Shown here: positions 12,606 through 25,691 of the stretch, piece by piece
How the letters are laid out: each line of letters opens with the position of its first letter
Position numbering within the stretch: the first letter of the stretch is position 1
Assembly (NCBI RefSeq): GCF_032854445.1
Contig: NC_088295.1
Span: 15,735,385 to 15,799,384, forward strand
DNA: 64,000 nt
Direction: 5' to 3'
Origin: Liolophura sinensis
Lineage: Eukaryota > Mollusca > Polyplacophora > Chitonida > Chitonidae
The notes under the pieces: model-generated
What the model was told of the DNA's origin: nothing
The model's database searches: none
What the model saw: only the letters and a program-made list of their open reading frames with translations
Program-made: the position numbers and the translations under genes

Positions 12606-15600
12606 AGACACGGAATTGATTGATTCCTCACTCTAATTAAAATTGCTTAACTGAGCGCGTTTCTATAAGTGAAAATTTTTGAATGTTCAGTGATGCCGTT
12701 TGCATTTTGATTAAAACCTTGAGTAAAACCTTAACTTTTATCTCCTCGTCACAGTCCATTGATCTTTTGCCAATGAAATCTTTTACTGGAAGCCAAATTT
12801 ACTTGGTTTGATCGATTGCAGCCATAAATGAGGAAGTTTGTCAGATGCTTACATGTAGGTGTTGAAGGGAGGTTGTTTTCCCAGGTCTATGACCGCTTTT
12901 CTCTACACATAAACCTGTCGTTGTATGAATTATATTCCTAAGTACTGCGTTAAAAATCTGTCAAATAAATAAATATAATGTAATTGTTTTTTATTTTAAT
13001 ACATTTACTGTAACAATATCGTAGTACCTTTTAGATATTCAAACGTCCTATCGTATTGAGTCAACCTATAAAGTTATTTTAAAGCTTGTTTATTTAAAGT
13101 TATTGTATAAAGCCGTCCACTGACAGAATCGACTATAACAGGACGAAGTCATAGGAATAATCAAATAAAATATATGAGAGTTTCGCTTTTTATGATTCTT
13201 ATTCACTCATGTGAAAATAGATTCTTGTGTACGTCCCATACACCACACCAGTCGTCCATTGAGCAATGTATAGTTTGTTGGTTTCGTCAGATGTAGCTAG
13301 CTTACATGAGTTAGGACAAAAGTGTCTGTGTTTCTTTGGGTGTTGTTCCAAGACGAGGACAGCCTCTGTCATGGCATCCAGCTGATGTGTTATACAACAC
13401 CAGCCTAACTTCCGTCAAGTTCTAATTACTTACACCGGCAACGAACACATTTGGAGGTGCTCTGAAGCCTTACTACATTCAGATCCGTAAGTTGTGCGTC
13501 AAAGTTTGAAAGTGTTCCAACTTGAAAAACTGCTACCCAAATGAATGAAGAACGATTGAATGTTTGTTTTCCTACGTTGTATCAACAACAGTGTTTGGAA
13601 CAAACAATATGTGGGGCGGAACGTGTACAGTAGTATAATGCACATCATGGCAAGACTCATCAGTAAGTGTATTGTTTATCAGTACTGACAGCTTTGTGGA
13701 GTGCACTTTACTGATGGAAACTGTGTCACACACAAGGCTTTTTCATGTTGGAATGCACACCATAGATACCAGTACTACACACAGGCATTTTTGTGGGAAG
13801 AGCCACAAGCAAGAGCTGCCACTTTATGGAGACCTTGCTAATGCTTTACCACAAGTAACTGCTATACCAAGATGTAGTGTAACGCCAAGCGCTTTCATCT
13901 TACAGTTCACGTCATGCACATATACGACACCATGAAAAAATAATGTGGTGTTTCACTACCCTAGTACCCGGTTTTCAGAAGTCCTAACATTATGAAATAC
14001 ATTTATAGCCGTTTTATCACACACGAACAATCCTACGAACTCTGCTGTCGCGAGCTTCACCACAAGGTGTGGTAAATTGTATTTCTACCACACTTATCTC
14101 AATCGTACCAACGGATACCAATACCCGAATACTTCCGATTTTGTCCTTTGTGATTTTGGAAGTTGTCAAATATGCATCTGAGAAGTCAAGGACAGTACAA
14201 CAGATTTTGTTTCATTTTTAAACAAATGGTGTATTGAATCGATATAGGCATAATGCTTTCTTCTGTGTGAAGGCTTTGCTGTTAAATGCAGCCAAGATAT
14301 AAGTATTGATTTATACATCTCTACTGAGTACCATTCTTGTTTCATGTCTCGCATAAAGACTACCTGGAAATTGATATATAAGTCAGTCACTTGAGTATTA
14401 AAAAGATCAAAGTGTCTAACTTGTCTGGTTCGTTTGTGAACGGTAGGATGTGATAAACATAGTTTACCTGGAAAATAGGTAGAAAGTACCAAATATTTTG
14501 ACTTGGTTGTTAAGTAGATAATATAAATATAACTTTACGGAATGCAATACGAGTGCTGGTATTTCTTGTACTAAAGCCTACAGTGATTCTTTGACAAGGA
14601 CAAGTGGTTTCTTTTTAGCGTAACAGACAACTTCTCATCGTGCAGATTGTTTCGTCATGCATGCCGTATGATTATCACATTTTACTGTCGTTATCAGATA
14701 GTGAACAGTGACACTTGGAGGATTGCACACTTGCAGGAATCCGTTAGATGAACACGTCGTCTATTGTAAACTTACAGGAGTGCGTATGTGGCTTAGTATT
14801 TACCTAACCCCCGTCCCTGCACTCACAGGCGTTAAGCCCCTGTATTACACACATAGTGAGCGTGCTTTGTGGCTGTAATGATGTGGTTTGGAGAGACAGG
14901 CATACCAGACAAGCTATCAGTTACAGTTGTCCGCTCTTCACATATTGCCTTATTTCTACTATACAAGACTGCACACCGCTAACATGCTGCATCTACGTGG
15001 GACCGTTAACATAATTTTAAATTCATGTTTTGAGTGTGTGGAAGCTTCTTCTGTAAAAACAAAACTCTCCATTGATATCAGTTTTATGCTCTTATGCTTT
15101 ATTTCACGCCTGTCTCTTCTGGCTACTAATCCGTAGTGAAAAACGCCTTCCTTTTCGATATCAAGCTTATCCCGTCCTTCCCAAGCTACATATGCATAGT
15201 GCAAGTTATTTATTTGTACTGAAGGAGACAAATGCATCTGGTTGTGATATTTTGTTAAGCATGATGAAGTTAGAGCTTGTAGGGGACTTAGGCAAATCTT
15301 ATCAGGCAGTTCTGTGCACAACACATCAAAGAGGACACAACAGTTAAAATGCCCTTTAGCAAATTTAGGGGATGAAATGTCGTCATTGAAAGTTTCGCTC
15401 CACAGGGTTTAAACACGTTTGCACCTAATAATGGTCTGCATACATCTAGACCCAGACCTCAAGTCCACAAAGAATTGGACATCTCCCTATACAATCCAGG
15501 CTTCCATTCAGATATAATGGCAGGGATATATCTATAGTATTTTCGGAGCGACTATCGCAAAGGCTTGAAAAGTCATGTATGGGTATCCCAGCAAGACTGG

Positions 15601-17226
15601 TATCGTTCATTAATTTGGAGAGTAATCTTTTATGGCATGTGGATTTCACTTTCCCTAATATTTCTTTCTTTTTTTTTCTTTTTTCATTAAAAGCTGTTTT
15701 TGTGAGTAAAAAAAGAAAGCTTGTTGCAGACTGAAAGAGCTGGGTGTAATCAAGATATGCAAGCTTCTTCTCGTAAAATAAGTGTGTTCTCTGCTGGATG
15801 GCCTGACTTGTCACCAGCTGTTAATAACTAGGAAAAATTCGAACTTTGGATGGTTAGCGTCCGCTAAGATACTCAAACGGCTTTGAAACCGTGGATAATC
15901 AGAACGTATCCTGTTTCGCTGGTCATCCTCAAACATTTCAGTCACAATTCGCATTTTACTGCTTTTACTTACTATTTTTTTGTGTGTACTTATTGCTGCT
16001 TAACACCTTACTCAGAGTTTTTTTTTTCACTTATTAGAAGGCGAGCAATTTAATTGGAGGAGAAAACAACCAACCTTAGGCATTCATTACTCATTTATAG
16101 CAATTCATCTGCCGTCAAGGATGAACTCAATACCTTAACATCCGCTTTTCATTCTTGTATTTTACAATTCAATCGACCTTTTCCACTTTGTCATTGAATT
16201 AGTCACGTGACCTGCTGAAATGCTGTAACATGTGACATGAATCTGTCTTGCGCAGTTTGGTTTTCTTGTCACTGTAGATTTTAAGCCAAATGATACACAT
16301 TTATGTATGAGTGAAGTTGTGAAGTCACAGAAGAAAATGTCATTGACTGTTTATTGTCATCCATTCTCATTGCAGACTGTTGGTGGACGTCTGTTTCCGA
16401 CTTAAGACCCTTGTAATTGTATATAAATATTATTGCTATCATTTGACAGCCCTTTATGTTAGAATTAACAGCTTTTGGGACTGACCAGCATTCCTTTAAT
16501 GGCTTTCTGGGAACTGTGTGAGTGCAGTGTACATTGCCGAATTGTTTTTTCTGTGTCCATTACTGGAATTACAAGCACTCATACCATTATGTATAGATAA
16601 TGTACAGTGTTGTATATGTATCTTACATCTTCAAGTTCCATGTTTGAAGATATTCAGAAGGGTCTACGGCGTTTAAAAATTACATTTACTTTTGTACTGT
16701 GGCCTACTCGTCAAGTGCACTAAGTGAAAATTACGGATATTCTCATTATACGCTGCCATTTCACAAATTCCTGTATGCCCTAAGGGGGAGTCATTGCATA
16801 CATAGTGTCACTGAATGTGCCGGTCTGAATAACGATTTACCAGACCGTGACTACCACTCTATCATGCAGGCCGTTTTATTTTCTTACCCATGGTTTAAGT
16901 CATTGGTTTTTGTTGGCACGAAGGACACCCCCCGGGGGGACCGGACGTTACGCGGTGGCGTTTTAGAATCCGACACTAAAGTGCAGAGTGAAGGTATAGG
17001 CCAAGGCGAGATAGGAAGGTGTGTGAGCCATGCTGTTCCTTAGCCAAGGGATTTACAATAGCTCACGCGGGAAGAGCATTATTTCGGTTTGCAGGTAATT
17101 ACATGCTATTATACAGCTTAAATAACATCGATTGTCCCTGCACCGCTATGGCAGACGTAAGCTTAACGCGGTGGTGGTCTGTTACATTTTGTGTATACTA
17201 AGTATTATTTCTTACTATGTTTGCAG
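12606..17226. other. Intergenic sequence upstream of the CAP gene
   Basis: No supported exon. The promoter and any noncoding first exon of the CAP-ShKT gene should lie near the right end, because its first coding exon is preceded by a good splice acceptor (TTTGCAG) rather than an obvious promoter. I cannot place the transcription start. Confidence 0.45.
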
Positions 17227-17388
17227 TTTCACACCAGCGTCATGCTAGGCCTCCAGCCATGTGTCTTTCTCGTCATGCTCACCCTCCACGCTGCACAGAA
17301 AGTCGACGTGGAACCTCACAAACAGCTGATCGTTGATCTCCACAACGAGTACCGACGGCGCGAAAAGGCGGCCGATATGATGTATCTG
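17227..17388 (+). CDS. CAP-ShKT gene, first coding exon (signal peptide and CAP start)
   Basis: The acceptor TTTGCAG ends at 17226, then 15 bases of 5' UTR, then ATG at 17242. The peptide opens MLGLQPCVFLVMLTLHAAQ, a typical signal peptide, followed by the CAP helix with LHNEYRRREKAADMM. The donor is CTG|GTGAGA, phase 0. The acceptor implies a noncoding exon further upstream. Confidence 0.88.
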
Positions 17389-20300
17389 GTGAGAGAAAAA
17401 TCTCAGAGCAACACTTTAATAATATTGTTTACTCAACGGTCTGCAGTTCTCTTTTGGTTTTAATGAAAACTATTACAATTATTAAGAATGAAAAATACCA
17501 CCAGTACATATGATTGTGTAAACCTGGCGCGTTTATAACATCACAAAAATTGCATTAACATTTCAGAAAAGATCGAGGCTTGGGAGGAACACTTCTACCC
17601 TTTCCCTGAACCAAACCCTGTTTGGATGCGGGCACAGGGTTCCAGGTCAACGTCAGAATAATTCCTCTAGGCACCATCTTGACCGCCTGTCTGGAATGTT
17701 CATGCGTCTTATTTGCGCCCCCATGTCGTATGAATATGTTGTGCCTCTTCGGTGTATGGAATATCTTAAACATGTGTAACTGATTATTAACTGACTGTGT
17801 ATATTATTACCCAAATACAATTAATGTGACATGACAACTCAGACTGAGAGATAAAAGAGATTGGCCGAGTTGAAGATTAATTTAGCCCGATGTCACAGAG
17901 TGCATGCTCTCATTAAATTTTACCTCTGAAAAACTGTTTTAGCAGAAATATGGTGATATTAAATCTGACCCGGATCATAACATATACACAGGCAATTAAT
18001 ATTTTTCATCAGTTGTTTCGCATAATTTTTGTATTGGCCTTCTGGTCACCGTATTGAACTCTAGCCATCGGCCTCGGGCAATGCGGCATCCTCAAGCAAG
18101 GCAATACGAAAACACTCGATGAATTATATATACTACGCCTTGGTGACAAGCCGTGTTTATCCTAGGATATATATTTACTACTGAGATTTCTTCACACTTG
18201 AAACCAACATATTTCACCAGGAATTCACGAATGGCCTTTAAACGAAATACAAATGTTCTCATTCCTGGTATAAAACTTCTCAAACTTTCTGGAAGCGATA
18301 AATTATGTTTTACTTTCTACTGCTTTCGCTACATTTTGTATAACATTTACGGTACACATTTGTTCAGCTCCTCGTTGATTTCATTTTATGTTTGTACCAC
18401 ATTTCACGCGATTTGAGTACTTTAATAGTTAAATTAGGTTTTGTTAAAAGTGTCACACTTTGAATGTATTGTCCACAAATATAGACTGTCTTCTGAACAA
18501 AATTGATGACATTCAAATTCCTTTCGAGCATATTACCATTTAACAGTAATTCTCACACACATTATCAAATCAGAACGCCTGTTTTGTGTTTGCAAGTTTG
18601 CAAATGTTTCAATGGTGATATTTGACTTTAATTTTACTCCAAACATATGAATACCTGTAAAACGATGCACGGAACGTCTAAATTCATGTTAACATGATCC
18701 ACTTCATGTATTGCTTAGAAATTCGCTAATTATAGCTAAATCAGTAAGTTGTGTCCCGATGTTTCAAGCATGATTTGAAAAAATATTTTGATGTAAAGCT
18801 AAACTTTCTTCTGGTTGGTTACGTATTGTATATATTGTATAAAGGGTACACCTTGACTCGACCTAACGTACACCTCCCTCGTTTATTGGAAACAGTCGTA
18901 CAGCCTAGACGTGACAGTGTTTGTTTAACATTTGTCTTCTCTCAGCATCAGTCATATCGGATTACGCCTGTCTACATTGAATTACGTCTCAGATTTATGG
19001 TGGACTATAAAACATCAGTGTGTAATGAGGTTGGAATAGGAACTATTAACTATTTGATTGACAATAACCGCCTCAGCCAAGGAAGCAATCGTACCAATTT
19101 GTCTAAACACACAAACTATCCTTTAAGCTTACCCTCACCCCTCTGTTTTATTTAAAGGAGTGGGATGATGAATTATCCCACGAGGCCGCGGTCTGGGCGA
19201 AACGCTGTAAATTCTTACACCAGGAAAACGAATATGGAGAAAACATAGCGTATGATATTAACGAGGCTAAGCCGGACATGTTCGTGAAGCGAATCCTCCG
19301 GCAGTGGTACGATGAGAGGATGCGGTACTACCGGAGTCCTTACGGCTGCCGAAACAGTTGCCATTATACCCAGGTAATGTGGTCAGAGCATGAAGGTAGA
19401 ATGTTCTACCCCCATGGTCACAGCAAGAAGAAACAGTTTAACTATTATGTTGTGCAACGTTCATAACTTTGCCTTATAAACAACTGACACAATCACAGCA
19501 CACCTATCCAAGAAAGTTATCAAACAATGTTTTGACCTTGTTAAATCAGAAATAACAATTTTATAGTGCTATAAAATTTTGACTAAGATCGCTTAGTGAT
19601 CCCGGTATCAGATGTACTGTACATAGCGTCCGAATTTCTGAATCTTTTAAGCACACAAATAATTCTAGAATAATACCCGGTGCTTATGTTGTTCAAAGAA
19701 AAACACGTAAATGTCAGTTAATTTTTATTGAATTAAACTTTCATCCGATTCCCCAGTCCTTGATAAGCATCGATTTCTATCTGCCACAAAGCATTACATG
19801 TTCGGAATTCACATATTGATTTACCCATTTATTTATTTTTTGCCTTTTCCCAGATGATCTGGTCTGACACTTCCCATGTGGGTTGTGCCATGGCCCAGTG
19901 CAAAACCTTGTTAGTTTGGGGCCAGTATATGCACAACGCCTTCTACCTCGTTTGTTATTATTCACCTCGGTAAGTTATCAACAGATAATACTGGTTAGTG
20001 TACGTTGATTTGTGGAGTCCACGTCCTTTACCTTTGCTAGGCTACTGAATACTGTGCGCAGACCATCAGCAACTCAGTAATTTATGTATTATACCGGAAG
20101 CATAGACAAGGTATTAGTTGTTTTAAAGTGGAGTGGTCTTGAGGGTGGGAAGGTGGAAGATCCGGCCGTCAGCATGGTCACTATGAGTATGTTGACCAGG
20201 AATTAGTTCCTTCTTTCAAAGGTTCTGCTGACACTGGTTTCCAGGTAACTTGTAATGGTCACTTGGAAATCCTTGTGCGTAACATAATAATGTCTCATAA

Positions 20301-23300
20301 TGACCCAAAAGTTCTCAAATATTAAGTCAGTTTCTAACGAGTACTTCCTCAACATCATACTATAGAAGGTGGCAACACCAACATTGCCACCGTGGCCTTC
20401 TTTATCAGGATGAACCAAAAGTTGTGTTCTCACAGCGTACGTTATTTATATTGTATTTCCTTAACACCACACTATGGAAGATGGCGACACCAGCATTTCC
20501 ACAGTGATCTACAAACATCAAGCGGGTCGTCTAAATACATCTGCCTTTTCTCAGTAACAGGCTACGTCAGCACTTTTTCATGTATTTTCCCTATAAGCAT
20601 TCCCGTTTAAAAAGATTCATGAAGCTGTTTCCAGAGAAAGTAGCCGAGATTCAGGCAATATTTTTGTTGCCCTTCTGATAATCTTGTTAATAGTACGCAA
20701 TAGCAGAATAATAAAATAATTATTTTCTTCTGCTAAATGTTTGCGTGACTATTCGCGAAACCTATTTTTCTGCTGCTCTTTTCTTTTTGCCAACAATAAA
20801 TACGCCTGTGGTTTATTTATGTTTTTTCTTTGCCTTTCATAGACATTTTTCGTGACAGTGCTTTGTGTTTGCGGTTTCAGCGGTAATTGGATTGGCCAGT
20901 ATCCCTATCTCTCCGGAACCTCTTGCTCAAGATGCCCCCGTGGACATTGGTGTAACAAGGGACTGTGCAAAAGTAAGTATAGGCCAGTTGTTAGAATACC
21001 TATTCTTGCAGGTCAAGGGCAGTATATATGTGATCAATAAGGACAGCAATTTACCTTGACGTTCAAGTATATATACATATTTTCTCGGCACTTCCAAGTC
21101 TGCAATCCATCACCTGAAAGCAAGTGATAATTTACTTTACGTGAGGTTATCTGGCACTCTTCTTCAGTTCGAAGTCCGCTGGTATCTCCTTGATTTTTTG
21201 GTAATAGTGTATTGAATCCATCTCAAGCAGTGATATCAAAAAGTAACATTTGATAGTCTTTCCAGTAAGGGGTTGTCAAAATGATATATGCAAGTTAATA
21301 TGAATTGTGCTTTTAAGATTTTTATTTCAAACATCATATTTTTGTACTATTTTCTGCAGATAGCTTAATGTGTTCAGACCGGTTTCGACTGTTTCTATGC
21401 ATCTATTTTCATTTCACCTTTTGATATAAAGTTAAATGTTATACAGAACACTGACGGCTATGTCAATTAGTAGGCAGAAGCGAGCTTTCTTTATAGCCCT
21501 GTGATAAGTTAGCAAGCTTCAGACCAAAATTCCAAGCAGGTACATGTCATATTTATCTAAATATCTTCTTGTCTGTAATTCCAAGCAGTTTATTTCTATT
21601 ATTGTAATTGTGCTTTGGTTACAGGTCGCGAGTCCACAAACTATAGCAAAATACACACAAAAACCTCATTCACTTCGGTCTACTCCTCAGGTAGGTGTAC
21701 TTATCTAACATTTACGTGGCGTCCACTGTACTCTCTGAACAGGAGCGGTGAAATGCCGACTGAATAGATTACACAGTGACTTTTCTGTAATACCTTTCAG
21801 GCTTCCTTTACACAGATGCATTTAAGTTTCTGCAGTCACTGATGATAGAGTGTCTGTATTTGAACATCACACATCCATGTGAAAGTTAGCACTTCATTCA
21901 CTTCAAACCCGACAGTATTTAATCTGACATTCGCAGTTGAAGTATCCAGTTTCTCTTAATCGAAAATTAAGTTACCTTTCCACACGTGTCCTACGATCGT
22001 GAATGTTATGTGTGTGTAGGGAATTTCCCTTTTGGCCAAAACAGTTGTTATACCCATATTTATAATACAATCGCATGAGATAAAAAGATGTCTTATGGTA
22101 CCCTAATGAAACATAAAGAGGAACATGTTCCGCAATTTTCTCTTCCCCACAGGTGCTACAGCAGATGAGGCTGTAGCAGACATTTCCCAGACTCTAACCG
22201 TAATCAGCGCAAAGCCAGATGTCAAGTTAAAACCAGGACCCATGTCAGGCAGGGAAAGCTTAGATGACAAATTCGGGAACCGCAAGACGGACGGCTGTGA
22301 AGATCTCCAGAAAGTGTTTTGCGAGGCTTGGGCCAGACAAGGGGAGTGTGAGCGGAACAGTGACGCCATGGATCACTATTGTAAAAGGTCTTGTGGACGT
22401 TGTCCCAGAGGTAATGATTGGAAAGACGTGTATTGTTTTTCTTCGCAGATTATAGGAAAGTTATACCCAACACGATACCAGCAGGGCCCAGCTCCTAGTA
22501 CAAAAACAATGTGCTATTTCCATTGCATTCCATTTATCGGATGTATGAACAAAAGTAAATGACAATCAGGATCGAGATCATCCGTAAGCCGTTTTGATGT
22601 GATATTACTGAATTCAGTCTCTAATTATTAGAGATTCATAATCAGTCACAGTCTTTAGATTTCCAAGCACACCATGCAGAAATGTCAGAATGTCTACTCC
22701 CACAACACATCTGTTACAAATTTGCACATCACCAATGATATATGTATCAGTGGTACATAAATCGTGTAGCGATAATGCACGCTATTCTGGATGTTTTACA
22801 AAATCTCCCAATTTTATCTACACCATTCCGTTACCCAAATACTACAAACGTCCACTTCACAACGTATGACTACTCAACTTGAACCCAAATTGCTTTAGGC
22901 GAGATTGGTTTCCAAAACATGAGCCAGGGTACCGTGATTATTCCAATGTACCTCCAGCGGCCGGGACAGTGTAGCACCGGGAACCTCGCCTCAGCAGGCG
23001 TATCTTGATGCTTGATTGGCCACTCGTATTTACCCTCTGCGCGTGCTTTCATACTCTTACTGGAGAGCTAACCCGCCTGATTATTACCGTATGTAGGTCT
23101 ACCTGTGTATTACATTTCTCTGGATATGACGCTAATACCCTTTCATATCAAATGTGATAGCACATCTCACGTCTGTTTCAGATAACGGGGACGTGATCGG
23201 CGATGGGAATACCCACGTGATTCGCCAAAGCGACGAGCAGTGTGAGGATATGTACGAGTCTAGACAGTGTCAGATCTGGGCGACTGTCGGCGAATGCGAA

Positions 23301-25447
23301 CTGAACCCAGTCAGCATGGAGCACTACTGTAAACGATCATGCGGTCTCTGCGATCCAAGTAAGTGCTTATCATCAACTGTACGTGAGTCTTCAAATCTCA
23401 ACCTATGGTCTAGCTCAACTTCTAGAAAGGCTCTCTTTTTTTTACCTGCACCCCCATCACCCTCCTAACTCTGTCCACTCTAAATTTGCCAGCGTAAAAA
23501 TAATTGGTGCTCTGGCATCGGTGCAGCAGGAGATTTTAGGAACATCAGCGGATAGTGATGGCGCAAGTTTCACAACGCCTTTACGCCTGGTATTTCTTAA
23601 AGTAAGATGGCACATGGTTATGTACACAAGGTATTAGAATATAAAGTGATAAACAATGGGAAAGATGACAAATATGTCAAAACATGGCTCACGTGACTAA
23701 ATAGTCAGATATGAAAGGAGTATTGTGGGCAAACCCTAAGGAACAGTGGGAGCGGTGTGCAGTTGTCGGGCTGACGGAGAAGTGAACTACACATACTGTG
23801 TCTGTACAATGCTGCCTTCAGGCTGTTAATTTGATTTTAATTGACGATTATTTATTTGAAAGTTTCGTTCCATGCAAGACACTCCAGCTGTGTTATGGGT
23901 TAGCTATAGGCTGGATCATAACAAAGGCTTTAACCGTGGCGCCTTGGAGCTCATCTGTTAGTATAGAACATTTAAGGAAACGGGGATCTCATAAGCCCAA
24001 CGTAGGTCTACTGATGCCCGGTGTAGTGTTCACATGTTGGAATCTATGCGTCAAAACACACATGCGTATACCAGCCGTCCACCAACTTTTAAGTGCCGAT
24101 TCAAAAATCGCCCGGCCAGTTCCAAAAACGACATTGTACACAAACCACCAAAAAGCTAAGAAATTATATTAAACAAATTCGTGCAAAGAGAAGCAGTCAA
24201 CAGTTTTCAGTGCAAGGAATGTTCTAGGCAAATGAATGACATCAGTATCCAGATCGTGCATCATGTCTGCAAGTTGTCGATAGTCAAAATATGTACCTCA
24301 GTTGCGCCTTGATTGCAACTGCTCATATATCCAAACTGGCAACACTCTCCAGACACGAGGAGAGACAGTCATATTGTTGTCAAGGTCAAAATATAAGAGC
24401 AATGTCATATCTGAAATAGCAATAAAAGGAAGACATACTTCAGGGCCGCCTTTGTCTTCCATGGTTATGTAATGCGCTGTATAGTGATCCTGACCATTCT
24501 TATCATTTTAAGTGGCCAGAGGCTTTAGTGATGAACGGAACTATACACCAGTGAAGGACGATACGGGAACAGCGACAGTCAGCGAAACGAGGACAACACA
24601 GAACACGGGTAGTAGCGCGAAGAAAAAGAAGAAGAAGAAGTGCAAAGACACCTTTACGAAGAGGAAATGCAAATATATGTACAAAATGGGAATGTGTAAA
24701 GTTCATCATCTGGAGAACTGGATGAGGAGCAACTGTGGGAAAACATGTGGATTTTGTTTAAAACGTACGTTTTAAATTTCTGTTCTGTGTCATTACACCA
24801 TGTTTTTAAAACATGTTACATGTTAATGCAGTATTTTACAGGTAACGCATTAAATATGTACTGGGGGCCTCCGTAGCTCAGTTGATTAGCACGCTAGCGC
24901 AGCGTAATGACACAGGAGCTTCTCACCAATACGGTCGCTGTCCAGCTCATGCTGGCTTTCTTTCCAGCCATAAGTGGGAAACCCTGCAGCAACCTGCGGA
25001 TGGTCGTGGTTTTTCCCCGAGCTCTGTCCGGTTTCCTGGCCGCCGTCGTATAAGTGAAATATTCTTGCGTACGGCGTAAAACACCAATCAAATAAATAAT
25101 AAATAAATTAAACATGTATTAAACATTTTCAGTCGGCATATTGTCCGTAGGCTTATCTACATTATGACGATTATGTCATCCGATTGCTTGACCTTTCTGC
25201 TATCGGGATGCTGAAGTAGATGCCAAGTTCTCAAAATATTAATGCAATTGTATTGATTCAATTTCTTAATGCTTTTGTAGGCAAATACAGAACCGGTCTG
25301 CCCCAAAAAACAGGGGAATGTCAGGATAATCGAAGTGAATCAAAATGCCAGCGTCTGAAAGGAAAAGGGTATTGTACCACAAAGAAGAAAAAGATGAGAC
25401 GGAAGTGTGCAGCGACGTGTGGACTATGTGAAGACGAACCCACGTGA
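17242..25447 (+). CDS. Secreted CAP domain protein with four ShKT domains (gene span, 9 coding exons)
   Basis: Joining the nine exons listed below gives 1,491 bases with every splice phase matching: 496 residues and a TGA stop. Order: signal peptide (about 1-19); CAP/SCP domain (about 25-165) with LHNEYR, GENIAY, HYTQMIW and FYLVCYYSPRGN, which carry the conserved His-Glu-His core of the family; a short Cys-rich tail (about 165-190) like those after CAP domains; a Ser/Thr-rich linker; then four six-cysteine ShKT domains. CAP proteins are secreted and have roles in defence, reproduction and matrix; ShKT domains are small disulphide modules found in many animal secreted proteins. The exact role here is unknown. 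The start was chosen as the Met opening the hydrophobic leader. The gene is intact. Confidence 0.9.
19158..19373 (+). CDS. CAP-ShKT gene, exon 2 (CAP core)
   Basis: 72 codons between TTTAAAG acceptor and CAG|GTAATG donor, phase 0 at both ends. It encodes EWDDELSHEAAVWAKRCKF, GENIAYD and the RNSCHYTQ block, so it carries the family's central Glu and second His. Confidence 0.92.
19854..19969 (+). CDS. CAP-ShKT gene, exon 3 (CAP signature end)
   Basis: The acceptor TTTTCCCAG precedes MIWSDTSHVGCAMAQC, which completes the HYTQMIW signature started in the previous exon, then FYLVCYYSPR, the second CAP signature. The donor is CG|GTAAGT, phase 2. Confidence 0.93.
20341..20506 (+). repeat. Diverged duplicate inside CAP intron 3
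   Basis: Two units of about 54 bp (20341-20393 and 20453-20506) share CACTATGGAAGATGG-like and GGC(A/G)ACACCA(A/G)CATT blocks, separated by about 60 bp. Noncoding. Confidence 0.55.
20881..20972 (+). CDS. CAP-ShKT gene, exon 4 (post-CAP Cys-rich tail)
   Basis: After the acceptor GGTTTCAG it completes SPRGNW, then GQYPYLSGTSCSRCPRG and CNKGLCK. This is the usual sequence after a CAP domain, with five cysteines. It starts in phase 2 and its donor (AAAA|GTAAGT) is phase 1. Confidence 0.92.
21625..21690 (+). CDS. CAP-ShKT gene, exon 5 (linker)
   Basis: A 66-base exon, phase 1 at both ends, between TTGGTTACAG and CAG|GTAGGT. It encodes a Ser/Thr-rich linker (SRESTNYSKIHTKTS) with no cysteine. It is supported by splice signals and phase only, so it is less certain than its neighbours; because it is symmetric it could also be skipped. 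Confidence 0.7.
22153..22410 (+). CDS. CAP-ShKT gene, exon 6 (ShKT domain 1)
   Basis: Symmetric phase 1-1 exon after CCCCACAG. A 45-residue linker is followed by a canonical ShKT domain with cysteine spacing C-x7-C-x8-C-x10-C-x3-C-x2-C, ending CKRSCGRC. The donor is AGAG|GTAATG. Confidence 0.9.
23182..23358 (+). CDS. CAP-ShKT gene, exon 7 (ShKT domain 2)
   Basis: Symmetric phase 1-1 exon after TGTTTCAG. An acidic linker is followed by a ShKT domain very close to the first, with all six cysteines (CEDMYESRQC ... CKRSCGLC). The donor CCAA|GTAAGT is strong. Confidence 0.9.
24180..24350 (+). repeat. Dispersed repeat, family R1, copy C
   Basis: Third copy of the family at 3170-3480 and 4396-4650, inside CAP intron 7. 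It shares GAAGCAGTCAACAGTTTTCA and CCTTGATTGCAACTG with copy A. Confidence 0.6.
24513..24764 (+). CDS. CAP-ShKT gene, exon 8 (Lys-rich ShKT domain 3)
   Basis: The acceptor ATTTTAAG is followed by a hydrophilic linker, a run of seven lysines, and a ShKT domain with six cysteines (CKDTFTKRKC ... CGKTCGFC). It diverges from domains 1 and 2 by being strongly basic and by a longer third gap. Phase 1-1. The donor AAAC|GTACGT is weaker than the others. Confidence 0.82.
24863..25109 (+). mobile_element. tRNA-derived SINE (family S), near full length
   Basis: The head GGGGGCCTCCGTAGCTCAG has a tRNA A-box; the body follows, then the conserved tail GTGAAATATTCTTGCGTACG, then CAAATAAATAATAAATAAAT. It sits in CAP intron 8 on the sense strand. 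It is not a tRNA gene: there is no anticodon arm or acceptor stem pairing. Confidence 0.85.
25281..25447 (+). CDS. CAP-ShKT gene, last exon (Lys-rich ShKT domain 4)
   Basis: The acceptor CTTTTGTAG is followed by a ShKT domain with six cysteines (CQDNRSESKC ... CAATCGLC), whose middle is a basic block KKKKMRRK. It ends EDEPT and TGA at 25445-25447. The phase fits exon 8. Confidence 0.88.
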
Positions 25448-25691
25448 TCAAGTCGCGTGGCGCACGCGCCGATGGAGGGTGTTTTTTCGACCATGTATAT
25501 AAAGAAGGCAGCATTGGATTTGTACGATAACGGTTTGCGATGATGATGGACTGCGTCAAGTCTCCACAGAAAAGCTAACTGTTTTGTGGAGTCCGCTGTA
25601 ACCAGTGCCGTAACCATGTGATATTAGCAAAGTTTACATCTGAGGTTTTTCTTGATATACTAAATCATTTTTCACATAATGTCATGTTTGG

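Noticed and set aside
15446..15814. 122-codon minus-strand ORF
   Set aside because: Includes a low-complexity Lys run from a T-rich tract and nothing recognisable; treated as chance.
17019..17201. Short ORF just upstream of the CAP first exon as an earlier coding exon
   Set aside because: It is not in frame with, or spliced to, the signal-peptide exon, which already has its own start.
24863..24935. tRNA gene
   Set aside because: The A-box-like head is the 5' end of a SINE with an AAATAAAT tail and several copies in the window; no cloverleaf can be drawn.
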